Positions 25,201 through 34,193 are shown, numbered from the stretch's first letter. The stretch is DNA of 64,000 nt from Hymenobacter terrestris (GCF_013377905.1 NZ_JABKAV010000014.1:1-64000); one strand, 5' to 3'. The notes: a model not told the origin generated them from the letters alone. Made by a program: numbers and translations.

Positions 25201-27945
25201 CGAATACTGCGGCGCAAAGCCCAGGTTGGCATCGGTGCCACTGCCGGAAACCTGTACGTTGCGGCTTAGGGCCACCTCTTCGCGCTTCTGCGAGTTGTAG
25301 GTGTAGCGGCCGCCGCGGCGCTCAATTACGGTTTCCCAGAGCAGGCGCACCACCTGCACTTTCGCTTGAGCGGTAGTGGGCTGGCCGGCCGGCGTGAGGG
25401 CCACCAGCCGCACCGGCAGGTTTTCGCGGGTTTTTACCAACTCGCTGAGGTTCTGCACCCCGAACATGACCGCCTGGGTCTGCACCTCAAACGTGGCCAG
25501 CCGGTTCACAGGGCGGCCGGTTTCGTCGAACACCGTGGTGAAGGCCGCGCCTTCGAGGGTGCCCAGATCGGGGTAGTCGGGCACCTGATAGGTAGCGGTG
25601 CCGCGGCCGGCGGCGTCGGTGGTGCCCTCGCGCACGGTTTTCTCGAAGCGGTCGGCAATCGGGGTCGATTCCAGGTCGCCATAATTTCCGCGCCGCCGGT
25701 CGCCGCTGTTGATGGCGAAGCTGTAATTGGGGTAATCTTTGGGTTTGAACGGCTTTTCCCTGAGCGAGAACTCCACCTCGAACTTGCGGTCGGCGGCAGG
25801 CGGACCGAACAGGTTCTGGGCCGTAATGAGGGCCTGCACAGTCTGGTCGGGCTTCACCACGGCCCGGCTGGCCTTCACCGTTACCTTCAGGCGGTCCGGA
25901 ATAAACTCTTCCACCGACAACTGGCGCGAAGTCAGCAGCACGTCGTTGGCGGTCAGTATTTCGAGCGTGTAGAGGCCGGTCATCACGCTGGGGGGCAGAA
26001 TGAAGCGGGCCTCAGTGCTGCCCTCGGCGTTCAGCGTTTTCTGCAGGCTGGCGTACTCTTTGCCGGTGGGCAGCAGCAGGCGCACCTTCAGCGGGAGGCC
26101 TTTGGGCGGGGCCTGCCAGGTTTCGGTGCGTACTACGGTGTTGGTCTGGATGGTGTCGCCGGGGCGGTACAGGTCCCGGTCGCCGTACAGAAAGGCCTGG
26201 TAGCGGGCGGCGTTGCTTTGCAGGCCGCCTATCTCGAAGCGCGAGGTTTCCACCCGGCTCCGGTTCAGGTCCAGAAACGTGAAGTCGTCGCCGCGGCGGG
26301 CCACCACCATGCCCAGCCGGAACCGCGCATTCTGGGCCGTCGAGTCGAACTTAGCCACGCCCGCGCCATTGGTGACGCCGGTGCCCATTACCTGGTTGTT
26401 GGAGCTCAGGTAGCTGATTTCGACCCCGCCCAGGGCCTTAGCCTCCCGAATCGAGTTGGCAAATACCATGGTGCTGCCAGCCGCGCCCTGCTTCACAATC
26501 AGGCCAATATCCGACACGGCCACCAGCTTGCTTACCTGCAGCCACTGCCGCTCGGTGTCCTGCACGCGGATCACGTAGAGCCCCTTGAGGCCCGCCGAAA
26601 ACTCCAGGTCTTTTAAACTCAGGTTCAGCAGCCGCAGGCCCTGCTCCTTGGGCATGCCGGCCACCGTGTAGGTGCGCTCCGACAGTACGTTGCCCAAATT
26701 CTCGACGTCGTAGTACTGAAACGAGCGGTCCACATACTCGCCGTTTTCGTCCTGGTTGCTGCTGTCGTCCTCGCCGTCGTACTCGGGGTAGCCATACTGG
26801 CTGCCGCCGCGTAGCAGCTGCTGAATGTTGTTGGCGTACACCTTGGTAATGGTCACCTTCACCTTGTCTACCTCGTTGATGCGGATGCCCAGGTTGCGGG
26901 CGCCCAGCGCGTCGAGGTACAGCGCCTTATCGGCGCTGGCGAAGCTGATGGTAGGCCGCTCGTCGGAAAAGCTCACGGTCTGCGTCACGTCGTCGTTCAG
27001 CTGCCCGCCCAGGCTGCCGCGCAGGCCGCTACTCAGGCGCACCTGATAGCTTTTGCCCACCGCAAAGCCGCCCTTGAGGCGCACGCCGCTTTCCCGCTCC
27101 TCCACCTCAAAAGCCACCTGCGGCGACACGGCCACGGCGCTCCGCAAATCCATCCCGCTCACCGGCTGGTTGGTCTGGATGGTGATAACCGGGTCGGCGC
27201 CCTGCAGCGTGCCGTTGATGGCCGTTACTTCCAGCGCCTGGGGGTCGGGCACGGTCAGCTCGGTTTCGGTGGTCTGGTCGGTGGGCCTGTCGCTGCCCAC
27301 TGCGCTCAGGCCGGGGGCCAGCGCCAGTTTCAGGGGCGTGCCGGGTCGTAGTTGTTGCTTCAGGCTCAGGCGCACCTGCTGACCCGCCTCGGTGCCGGCC
27401 ACCTCAAAGGCTACCGGCTCGCCGTCCTGGGTCAGGCGCAGCAGCGGCTTCACGTCGGCGGGCTTCACGGCGTAATTGAAGGGGAGTTCCACCCGCAGCT
27501 CAGCCGTGCCCGCAGCCCGTTCCGAGCGCGCCCAGAAAGCCTGAGGCGTTTGTAGCGCCAGATAAGGCGTATGGAATTTCTGGCGGTCTTCGGGCAGCTC
27601 GGTGTCCCGGCGCGTGCCTTCGGGCAGAGCCTCGTTCACTAGCTTGGCCGTGAAAGCCGTGCTGGGGCGCAGCGGCACGTTGGGCGAAAACACCAGCTCC
27701 CGGTCCGTCGTCCACTTGAACTTGCCGCGCATGGCCGGCTCGAACGCCACTACCCGCGTAGTATCCCAGCGGTCCAACTGTTCGGGCCCCACTACCGCAT
27801 CGGCAAACTGAAACACGATGTTCTGGTACGGGTCGATTTCCGCGCCGTTAGGGTCGGCGGCCCTCTCCTCGGAGCGCGAGCAGGCGACACCAAGCAGCAT
27901 CAGCAACACCAGCAGCGGCTGACGGGCAAGTCGGGGGAGAGGCAT
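22297..27945 (-). CDS. Bacterial alpha-2-macroglobulin, thioester-containing lipoprotein
   Basis: An 1882-residue periplasmic protease trap. The N-terminus is a lipoprotein signal with Cys22 (LMLLGVACSRSEE). Multiple macroglobulin beta domains follow (for example LYRPGDTIQTNTVVR in the MG2 domain), then an ANATO-less bait region and a thioester domain with PYGC1416-LEQ1419, the CxEQ thioester motif. It is thought to capture proteases that breach the envelope, working with PBP1C in repair. Residues about 1236-1343 are encoded by an AT-rich patch unlike the rest. No frameshift is seen. Confidence 0.93.
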   Translation of the reverse strand: MPLPRLARQPLLVLLMLLGVACSRSEERAADPNGAEIDPYQNIVFQFADAVVGPEQLDRWDTTRVVAFEPAMRGKFKWTTDRELVFSPNVPLRPSTAFTAKLVNEALPEGTRRDTELPEDRQKFHTPYLALQTPQAFWARSERAAGTAELRVELPFNYAVKPADVKPLLRLTQDGEPVAFEVAGTEAGQQVRLSLKQQLRPGTPLKLALAPGLSAVGSDRPTDQTTETELTVPDPQALEVTAINGTLQGADPVITIQTNQPVSGMDLRSAVAVSPQVAFEVEERESGVRLKGGFAVGKSYQVRLSSGLRGSLGGQLNDDVTQTVSFSDERPTISFASADKALYLDALGARNLGIRINEVDKVKVTITKVYANNIQQLLRGGSQYGYPEYDGEDDSSNQDENGEYVDRSFQYYDVENLGNVLSERTYTVAGMPKEQGLRLLNLSLKDLEFSAGLKGLYVIRVQDTERQWLQVSKLVAVSDIGLIVKQGAAGSTMVFANSIREAKALGGVEISYLSSNNQVMGTGVTNGAGVAKFDSTAQNARFRLGMVVARRGDDFTFLDLNRSRVETSRFEIGGLQSNAARYQAFLYGDRDLYRPGDTIQTNTVVRTETWQAPPKGLPLKVRLLLPTGKEYASLQKTLNAEGSTEARFILPPSVMTGLYTLEILTANDVLLTSRQLSVEEFIPDRLKVTVKASRAVVKPDQTVQALITAQNLFGPPAADRKFEVEFSLREKPFKPKDYPNYSFAINSGDRRRGNYGDLESTPIADRFEKTVREGTTDAAGRGTATYQVPDYPDLGTLEGAAFTTVFDETGRPVNRLATFEVQTQAVMFGVQNLSELVKTRENLPVRLVALTPAGQPTTAQAKVQVVRLLWETVIERRGGRYTYNSQKREEVALSRNVQVSGSGTDANLGFAPQYSGEYEIRVSRPGAATYVAQRVYAYGYGDTQSNSFEVNNEGEVTIEADQTQYEPGQTAHLLLKTPFPGRVLVTVERDRVLDHFYVDTDEKSAKVDIPIRGGHVPNIYVTATAIRPIKDNRLPLTVARGFVPLTVEKPGSRLSVAIKAPALSRSQTSQTIEVSTAPGAQVTLAMVDEGILQMKDFRTPDPHGYFYQKRALEVAAHDVYPFLLPEIGTSSTGGDVYDLARRTTPVPSRRVKLLAKWSGVLTADGNGKVRYKLQVPQFSGAIRIMAVAYKGDAFGSAEHTMRVADPVVISTALPRFLSPGDTIDVPVTLNNTTDKRLKVKLTIDTKGLERKAISTSSYVIKIPKGPISNKDISVPLQSSIYAEDGMDELTLLPNTERRFVFTNIYGKSIGNASIKIRASVLNYRELPKEQPNPAQQERKGIQSDFTETIELPVRPASPLQKRTGSGSLAGGGKAQQLNLKTDFMAASLRSQLVVSRSPMAEFARDLRYLLQYPYGCLEQTVSAAFPQLYYGDLVATLGQKTGVKGKAGQFNPNYHVQEAIRKVEAQQMYNGSLSYWPGGDYDNWWSTAYAAHFLLEARQAGFEVNKNVLDRVLGYLEARTRQRETETYNIIQTGGVIRPVTLAKKEIPYSLYVLALAGRPTPVALNYYKANRPLLADDSRYLLAAAFALSGNQRAFQQTVPARYGAAPSIASRELGGSFASPIRDMALVLNALLAADPSNPQVLNLSRQLSRRVQQAGWLSTQERAFSLLALGKLAKTNANSTATAQLLADGKSIGAFTGKDLAVSNVANRQITLRPTGKGSLYYFWELEGISPTDRVAEEDAYLTVRRQFLDRNGNPLSSATFRQNDLVVVRLTLQSAESAGEVPNVAITDLLPAGLEIENPRIGAVRDLAWAKNAAQPDYLDVRDDRLNIFTTATPKPKAFYYLARAVSKGTFRLGPVSADAMYNAEYHSYSGAGVVRVR
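23915..24240. other. AT-rich patch inside the macroglobulin gene
   Basis: About 325 bases with roughly 40 percent GC by eye count, against GC-rich flanks. Codons here are of the AT-ending type (ATA, AAA, TTT). The reading frame is intact across it, coding residues about 1236-1343, just N-terminal to the thioester domain. Confidence 0.75.
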
Positions 27946-28124
27946 AGCAGGGGATAAGGAGGAGCGTAGCAGGATACTGGAAGGTATAGAAAAAGGGCAA
28001 TGTTATGTGGTTCTGTATAGGTTTGGATGGGAATAATTATTCATCCAACACCTTCGTATAGGAAAATGGTAAATAATTCATGCCCTCTGCTAATGAGCGT
28101 TCAAGCTAGCCTTATAATCACCGG

Positions 28125-28673
28125 ATGAAACCCCTCACCATCCTTACCGTGCCCGGCCTGGGCAGTTCCGGCCCGCAGCACTGGCAAACCCGTTGGGAAC
28201 AGCAGCATGGCTGCCGGCGCGTAGAGCAGCACAATTGGGAACAGCCCGTCTGCGCCGACTGGGTGGCCGCCCTCGACGCGGCCGTTTCTGCCGTGGCGGG
28301 GCCGGTGGTGCTGGTGGCCCACAGCCTGGCCTGCGCCACGGTGGCCCATTGGGCCGCCACCGCCACCCGCCCAGTGGCCGGCGCCCTGCTCGTCGGTCCC
28401 GCCGATGTAGACCGGCGGGCGCAGCTGCCCGAAGTGCGCGGGTTCGCGCCCATGCCGTCGGCGCGGCTGCCGTTTGCCAGCATCGTAGTAGCCAGCGAAA
28501 ACGACGAGTACGTGACGCTGGCCCGCGCTCAGGAGTTTGCCGCCGCCTGGGGTAGCCGCCTGGTGAACGTGGGCGCGCTGGGCCACCTCAACTCCGAGTC
28601 GGGACTGGGGTTGTGGCCGATCGGGTGGGAGCTGGTGCAGGAGCTGGTTGCCGGTTCTGTAGAACAGCTGTAG
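28125..28673 (+). CDS. RBBP9/YdeN-family alpha/beta hydrolase
   Basis: A 182-residue serine hydrolase of the small RBBP9/YdeN family. It has VPGLGSSGPQHWQTRWE at the oxyanion strand, the nucleophile in VAHSLAC (serine 66 or so), the acid in ASENDEY and the final histidine in LGHLNSESG. The length is normal. The reaction is unknown for most members. Its last codons and stop (VEQL) come from an inverted repeat at 28661. Long frames on the opposite strand are shadows. Confidence 0.88.
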   Translation: MKPLTILTVPGLGSSGPQHWQTRWEQQHGCRRVEQHNWEQPVCADWVAALDAAVSAVAGPVVLVAHSLACATVAHWAATATRPVAGALLVGPADVDRRAQLPEVRGFAPMPSARLPFASIVVASENDEYVTLARAQEFAAAWGSRLVNVGALGHLNSESGLGLWPIGWELVQELVAGSVEQL

Positions 28674-28773
28674 CGCGAAGCTTCCGCTTCGCGTACCGTT
28701 GAACGATGACGCCTGGCAGTCAGCAAAGTCAGCAACGACACGCGAAGTGGAAGCTTCGCGCTACAGCTGTTCT
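28661..28773. repeat. Inverted repeat overlapping a stop codon
   Basis: AGAACAGCTGTAGCGCGAAG begins an arm of 34 bases at 28661-28694, inverted at 28740-28773. The TAG stop of the hydrolase gene is inside the left arm. The core (GCGAAGCTTCCGCTTCGC) is itself palindromic. It is likely a mobile palindromic element that inserted at the gene end. Confidence 0.8.
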
Positions 28774-28796
28774 CACGACACAAATTCAACTCAACG

Positions 28797-28829
28797 AAAA
28801 GCGCCCCAACCAACCGGCCGGGGCGCTTT
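28797..28829. terminator. Bidirectional terminator
   Basis: AAAAGCGCCCC and GGGGCGCTTT pair around a 12-base loop, with A tracts before and T tracts after. It lies between the convergent hydrolase and secreted nuclease genes. Confidence 0.8.
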
Positions 28830-28852
28830 CTATATCCACGAAACAGGAGTCT

Positions 28853-31800
28853 TTACAGCTTTTGAAAGCGGCTCACGTAGGTCTGCTTGGCGCCCACTAC
28901 GCGCACCACGTAGAGGCCGTTGCTCAGGCCGGCCACACGCTGGCTGAGCTGCTTGTTCAACTGCTCGGCCGAACCGCTGCCTTCCAGCACGAGGCGACCC
29001 GTGATGGTGTACACGTTCAGGCGCAGGCCGGAGCCGGTTTCCGGCACCTCAAACCGGAGGCTGCTGGTGGCCGGGTTCGGGTACAGGTTCAGCGGGGCAG
29101 TGGCCGTGGCGCGGGTGGTGGCCAGCGGCGTCTGGGTCAGCGAGAAGCGCGTGAACACCGGGTAGTGGTCGGTGGTGGTGCTGGCGTAGTTGGCAATGCC
29201 CGCGGCCAGATCGGTGCGAATGGCCGCCGAGCCGTTGATGTAGTAGGTGGCCATCGGCTTGCTGGCTAGCACGTTGTCAATCACCGTTCCGAAGCCCACC
29301 GTGCTCTGGGCACCGGCCCGGGCCAGTGGCAGGGTGAGAGCCACATAGTTGGGGTCGGCTACGAAGACGTTGTACGACGATACGGCCGGCGTAACGCCCG
29401 TGGCAATAGTGCCTTCGAGCACGTCGTTGAAGTCGCCGAGTACCAATGTGTTGGAACCGGGGTAGCTGGTGTCGAGCAGGGTTTTCAGCTGCTCAACCCC
29501 CGCTTTGCGACGGGCGTAATCGTTGGCCGAAGTAGCCGATATATTCGCCTTGGCATGAATGTTCACGAAGTTGACGCGCTGTGTCCGGCCATCGAGCGTT
29601 ACGTCGGCGGCCATCAGGTAGGGAAAGCGGCCCGACGACCAGGCATTGAAGGCGGGACAGTTCTGCGACTCCGGGCAGCGTAGCAGCCCTTCAAATTTCA
29701 CGGGCCGCACCACATCCGGGCGGTAAATAAAGCTCAGCTTCTGCGTAGAGGCATAATCGGAGTCGGCGGCATCGTCGGCACGCGAGCCAAAATCGGCGGT
29801 TTTGTAGGCGTACTGTACGCCCGATTGCGCTGAAAGGGCGACTACCAGGTTACGCAGGCGCACCGTGTCCACCACTTCCTGCAGCGCATACACATCGGCG
29901 GCAAGGGCCCTCAGCATGGCGGTAGCATTGGTTTGCTGCAGATCCACATCGGTCGGTCCTTGGCCGGCAACTGTCGAGCCAAACCACTCCACATTCCAGT
30001 TTACCACCTCCAGGGTTTTCGTCGCGTCGTAGGTGTTGCCGCGCAGGCTCGGGGTCAGCGTCGGCACGTTGGCCGTGGTCACGCTCAGCGTAGCGGCATA
30101 ATCGGCAGAGGCCTGCGTGGGTAGAAAACGCACCCGTACGGGTAGCTGCCGGTTGCTGGCTTCCGCCTGAGTGTAAGTCAGGCTGGGGCTGAACACCAGG
30201 CTGTCTTTCGAGAGCTGAAAGGCAGCGTCGGGCGATGTGATAGTCAGCGGCCCGGTCAGGTTGGTTGTCGTCAGCACGATGTTCCGGTACGCTGGCGTGT
30301 TCACCGGCTGGTAACCGAAAGCCAGGTTCTGGGTGCTCAGGCGCACAGTGGGCGCCGAGGGCGTGGCCGAATTGGTCAACACCACATCATCAACAGTCCA
30401 GCGGGCAGCTCCGTTGGTGGTAGAGGTGTACACAAAGGCCACGTACACGCCGGTCCGCTTGTAGCCGCTCAGGTCGAGGCTATTGTTTTGCCACACATTT
30501 GAGTTCTGGGCGGGGAAGTTGGCGCTCAAATCGGTCCAGGTTACGCCGCTGGCGTTGGGGTTGCCGGTACCGGAGTAGGTAGTGGAAACCAACAGGCGCA
30601 GACCTGGGCCATTGAAGGCCGTACGGGTCCAGTAAGACAGCAGCGGGAAGCTGGTGCTGGTCAGGTTGAGGGCGGGCGAAATCAGCCAGTCTTCGTTGGC
30701 CACGTTGCCGCCGTTGGCAAAGCCGTTCATCTGCACGGCGCTGGGGTTGGGCGCCGAGTCGGTGGGGTCGGTGGGGTTGCGGCCGAAGCTGGTGCAGGCC
30801 CAGGCTTGGGCACTGCCGGTTACGCTGAACTGTATCCAGCCATCGGCCAGCGCCGTTGCGTTGCAGTCATTAAAATCGAATACGGTCTGGGAGGGGTCGT
30901 TGCCGGCTCCGCGCAAAACTACGGCGCGGCTGCTGGCACCGGCGCTGCTCACGGTGGCCGTACCGCTTACCGCGCCGCTGGCCTGGCCTAAAGTGGTGGG
31001 CGTAAAGCGCACATATACCAGCCGGGGCTGGGCCAGCTCGGCTACCGAGTACACGGCCACGCTGTCGAAGGCTACCCCATCTTTGGAAACGGCAAACGGA
31101 GCCGCTGTGCGCACGCGGGCATCGGCTGTAAGCCGGGTGCCCGTCAGGGTAAAAGTGCGCGGCTCGGAAGGTGCATTGATGGTTTGCTTGCCAAAGTCGA
31201 GCGCGGCCGGCGCCACGGCCAGTACCGGCGCGTTGGGGTTGGCGTTCCAGCTCAGGGCAAAATCATCGATGGCCGAGCTGGGCCGGCTGCCCGGGCCCGT
31301 GGTAGGAGTAGGGGCCACAATCCGAATCCAGATCGGGCCGGTCTTGTTGTCGAGTGCCCCGCCGAAGCCGACTTTAAGGGCAGAGTTGGCAAAGAACGGG
31401 CCGGTGGTGGCCGTAGTGCCCACTGCCGTAAAGGCTGTGGGCGTAGCTCCAAAGCCATACTCTACCTGCCAGGTAGCGGTGCGCCCAATCGTGCTATCGA
31501 GCGACTGTAGCCGGAAATTTAGCTCGAAATCGGTTTTGCCCAGCGTGTTTGTCACCTGAAACACAAACGCCGGCCCGGGCCCGGTGGTCGTGCTGGTACC
31601 GTCGCCGAAGCTGCCGGTCTGGCGCAGGCCCAGTGCTCGGTTGAGACTGGCAGCCTGGGCGGCCGACGAGGCGGTGCTTTTGAGGCCGGTAGCCGAGGCG
31701 AAGTTCTTGAATGCGCCGCTACTGTTGCCCCAGGTGGTGGGGGCCGTGGTGAGCGTGGCCGCGGTGCCAACTTGGTTGGGGCCGGCATTGGTGTAGATGC

Positions 31801-31942
31801 TGAAGCCGGCGGGCAGGCCGCCAGCCAGCCCGTCGAAGGTTTCGACGTAGGGGCTGTTCGAGAGCGTAACCTGAGCCCGGACTTCCAACGAGGCCATGGT
31901 TAGTAAACTGGCCCAGCTTAGCAGGAGAAAACGTTTCATCAT
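28853..31942 (-). CDS. Secreted endonuclease/exonuclease/phosphatase-domain protein with type IX sorting domain
   Basis: A 1029-residue exported protein. A signal peptide (MMKRFLLLSWASLLTMASLEVRAQ) is followed by beta-sandwich and choice-of-anchor-like repeats to about residue 630. An endonuclease/exonuclease/phosphatase domain follows (VVNWNVEW near 642, ADVYALQEV, FVNIHAKAN, LVLGDFND, and the final TTDHYPVF near 930). The C-terminal 70 residues (LYPNPATSSLRF to SRFQKL) are a type IX secretion sorting domain. It is probably an extracellular nuclease or phosphatase helping scavenge phosphorus or DNA; the substrate is not known. All EEP catalytic elements (Asn, Glu, Asp, His) appear present. 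Confidence 0.9.
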   Translation of the reverse strand: MMKRFLLLSWASLLTMASLEVRAQVTLSNSPYVETFDGLAGGLPAGFSIYTNAGPNQVGTAATLTTAPTTWGNSSGAFKNFASATGLKSTASSAAQAASLNRALGLRQTGSFGDGTSTTTGPGPAFVFQVTNTLGKTDFELNFRLQSLDSTIGRTATWQVEYGFGATPTAFTAVGTTATTGPFFANSALKVGFGGALDNKTGPIWIRIVAPTPTTGPGSRPSSAIDDFALSWNANPNAPVLAVAPAALDFGKQTINAPSEPRTFTLTGTRLTADARVRTAAPFAVSKDGVAFDSVAVYSVAELAQPRLVYVRFTPTTLGQASGAVSGTATVSSAGASSRAVVLRGAGNDPSQTVFDFNDCNATALADGWIQFSVTGSAQAWACTSFGRNPTDPTDSAPNPSAVQMNGFANGGNVANEDWLISPALNLTSTSFPLLSYWTRTAFNGPGLRLLVSTTYSGTGNPNASGVTWTDLSANFPAQNSNVWQNNSLDLSGYKRTGVYVAFVYTSTTNGAARWTVDDVVLTNSATPSAPTVRLSTQNLAFGYQPVNTPAYRNIVLTTTNLTGPLTITSPDAAFQLSKDSLVFSPSLTYTQAEASNRQLPVRVRFLPTQASADYAATLSVTTANVPTLTPSLRGNTYDATKTLEVVNWNVEWFGSTVAGQGPTDVDLQQTNATAMLRALAADVYALQEVVDTVRLRNLVVALSAQSGVQYAYKTADFGSRADDAADSDYASTQKLSFIYRPDVVRPVKFEGLLRCPESQNCPAFNAWSSGRFPYLMAADVTLDGRTQRVNFVNIHAKANISATSANDYARRKAGVEQLKTLLDTSYPGSNTLVLGDFNDVLEGTIATGVTPAVSSYNVFVADPNYVALTLPLARAGAQSTVGFGTVIDNVLASKPMATYYINGSAAIRTDLAAGIANYASTTTDHYPVFTRFSLTQTPLATTRATATAPLNLYPNPATSSLRFEVPETGSGLRLNVYTITGRLVLEGSGSAEQLNKQLSQRVAGLSNGLYVVRVVGAKQTYVSRFQKL

Positions 31943-32141
31943 AGAAAGAAACTTTAAAAGGCAGACAAAACAAGCGGCTCAGATTGAGCTGCTTGCGTTC
32001 GGTGAAACACCTGGTAAAGGTACCCCGAAAATGCCTTTAGTGCAGCAAATGCCCAATTTGTTAACCTGCGACTTCCTGCCACCCGTGGCTGCCAACAGGC
32101 CAGCAAGGCTCTGCGCATTCTTCCGCTTACCTGCGCAGATA

Positions 32142-33185
32142 CTATTGTTGAACAGCCGGTACTCGCCGGTTCATCACCTTAAACCAGAGCGGCGGCACGG
32201 CGGCCAGCAGCATCATGCCCGGGTAGCCGGTGGGCATTTGGGGCGAGGCCGGCTGATGGCGCAGCGTTTGGTAGGGCCGCGAGGCCAGGTAGTGGTGGTC
32301 GGAGTGGCGGGTGAGCTCGTAGAGCAGGATGCGGCCCACGGCGTGCTCCGAGTTCCAGGAGTGATGGGGCTGCACCCGCTCGTATACCCCGCCGGTTGTG
32401 CGGTGGCGCAGCAGTCCGTAGTGTTCCACGTAGTTCACCAGCTGAAACAGCACCGCGCCCACCAGCGCCGCACCCGCCCAGGCCAGCAGCCCCAACCCAC
32501 CGAAAACCAGACCTACGCCCACTACCGCTGCCAGCTGCACCGCCATAAACCGCAACAGCTGGTTCTGCCCGCTCCAGGCCGGCACTTCTAGTCGTCGCAG
32601 CCGCTCTGCCTCCAGGTGCCAGGCCGAGCGCAACTCCCCGCCCAAAGCCCGCGGCAAAAACCGCCAGAACGGCTCGTTGAAGCGCGAAGTGGCGGGGTCG
32701 AGGGGCGTGGCCACGTGGCGATGGTGGCCCCGGTTGTGCTCAATGAAAAAGTGCAGATACAGCGCGCTGCCCAGCAACACCTGCGCCAGCCGCTGCTCGT
32801 AGCCGCGGCTGCGGTGCCCCAGTTCGTGGGCCACGTTAATGCCCAGCGAGCCGCCACAAATGCCCATACTCAGCACCAGTCCCGCCGTTTCCGCGCCCAT
32901 GAGTGGCACCCGCGTCAGCACCGCCAGATACCAGACCAGCAGGCCCACGTGCAGCGGCACGCACAGGTACAGCAGCCAATCGAAAAACGGGTGGTGCGGG
33001 GCCCCGGCCGTAGCCGGCGCGTTGCTGACGACGTTACGCGGCGGCCACGCCAGCTCCAGCAACGGCACCAGCCCGAATACGAACAGCGGTGTGAGCCAGG
33101 CCCAGGGCCCCCGCCAGACCAGGCCCACGGCCACGGAGGCCGGCACGAGGTAGGCACTCAGGTAGCGGAGGTCGGTGGGGCGCAT
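32142..33185 (-). CDS. alkB: Alkane 1-monooxygenase (AlkB-type diiron enzyme)
   Basis: A 347-residue integral membrane hydroxylase using a diiron centre to oxidise terminal methyl groups of alkanes or similar chains. All histidine boxes are present: HELGH, HNRGHH, NYVEHYG and HSDHH. Five or six hydrophobic helices surround them. The start MRPTDLRYLSAY is at 33185. No rubredoxin gene is visible nearby, so the electron donor must be encoded elsewhere. A divergent LysR regulator starts 99 bases upstream and may control it; that is inference. Confidence 0.9.
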   Translation of the reverse strand: MRPTDLRYLSAYLVPASVAVGLVWRGPWAWLTPLFVFGLVPLLELAWPPRNVVSNAPATAGAPHHPFFDWLLYLCVPLHVGLLVWYLAVLTRVPLMGAETAGLVLSMGICGGSLGINVAHELGHRSRGYEQRLAQVLLGSALYLHFFIEHNRGHHRHVATPLDPATSRFNEPFWRFLPRALGGELRSAWHLEAERLRRLEVPAWSGQNQLLRFMAVQLAAVVGVGLVFGGLGLLAWAGAALVGAVLFQLVNYVEHYGLLRHRTTGGVYERVQPHHSWNSEHAVGRILLYELTRHSDHHYLASRPYQTLRHQPASPQMPTGYPGMMLLAAVPPLWFKVMNRRVPAVQQ

Positions 33186-33284
33186 AAGCGGAAGTGTTTG
33201 GGAAGCAGAAGGTAAGTAGAAATCCGGGCAGCGGCAACGGCTGGGTGCTGCCTACCCGCGAAACCGCCGTAATTTGTCGCCGCC

Positions 33285-34193
33285 ATGCTCTCTCAAGCCC
33301 ACGAAGTTTTCCTCGAAGTTGCCCGCCAGCTCAGCTTTACCAAAGCGGGGCAGACGATGTTTCTGAGCCAATCGGCGGTGAGTAAGCGGGTGCGGGCGCT
33401 GGAGGAGCACTACAAAACGGGCCTGTTCGAGCGGCTGGGCAACAGTGTGCAGCTCACGCCGGCCGGCGAGCTGCTGTACCAGAAATTGCTGCTGGCCCGC
33501 CAGCTGCAGCACGAGCTGCATCTCGAATTCGCGGCCCTCAGCCCGGCGTTTTCGCCTCCGCTCGACATGGTGATTGGGGCTAGTACCACCATTTCGCTTT
33601 ACGTGATTCCGCCGGTGCTTTCGGCCTATCTGAGCCAGTTCCCCAACACCCGGCTCACACTCAAAAACCGCAACTCCGAAAACATCCTTAAAGCCCTGCT
33701 CGACCACGAAATCGACCTGGGCATTATCGAGGGCATTCACCGGGTTAGCCACGTCACCTACACGCCTCTGCTCACCGACGAGGTGGTGGCCGTGTGTTCG
33801 GGCCGCAACCCCCTGCTACGCCAACCCTTACTGGCCGCCGATCTGCTTCGTACGCCCGTGGCCCTGCGCGAAACCGGTTCGGGCACGCTGGCCGTACTCG
33901 AAGAAGCCCTGGCCGCCAAGGGCATCCGCCTCGCCGACTTGCCGGTAAAAGTGCGTTTGGGCGGCACCGAGGCCCTCAAGAACTTCGTCCGCGTGGATAC
34001 TTGTCTGGCCTTTCTGCCCCGCCAGGCCGTAACGAAGGAGCTGGCTGCCGGCGAGCTGGTTGAGGTGCCTATTCTGGATCTGAACCTGGTACGGCACTTC
34101 GAGTTTGTGCAGCGCAAAGGCACCGAAAACAACCTGCCCTACAAAGCCTTTGTGCAGTTTGCACGGCGGTATTATGGAGGTGTTGGGGCCTAG
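33285..34193 (+). CDS. LysR-family transcriptional regulator
   Basis: A 302-residue regulator with an N-terminal winged helix-turn-helix (residues 1-60: FTKAGQTMFLSQSAVSKRVRALE, then LFERLGNSVQLTPAGE) and a two-lobed ligand domain. Transcribed divergently from the AlkB gene across a 99-base region, the classic LysR arrangement, so AlkB is the likely target. The effector is unknown. The effector domain resembles CysL/CbbR-type regulators (DLGIIEG), but I would not name it. Confidence 0.92.
   Translation: MLSQAHEVFLEVARQLSFTKAGQTMFLSQSAVSKRVRALEEHYKTGLFERLGNSVQLTPAGELLYQKLLLARQLQHELHLEFAALSPAFSPPLDMVIGASTTISLYVIPPVLSAYLSQFPNTRLTLKNRNSENILKALLDHEIDLGIIEGIHRVSHVTYTPLLTDEVVAVCSGRNPLLRQPLLAADLLRTPVALRETGSGTLAVLEEALAAKGIRLADLPVKVRLGGTEALKNFVRVDTCLAFLPRQAVTKELAAGELVEVPILDLNLVRHFEFVQRKGTENNLPYKAFVQFARRYYGGVGA

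Noticed and set aside
25366..26616. Long plus-strand frame (about 416 codons) across the macroglobulin gene
   Set aside because: It is antisense to a well-supported gene and shows the His/Gln/Gly/Arg-rich composition of a GC-rich shadow, with no recognisable domain.
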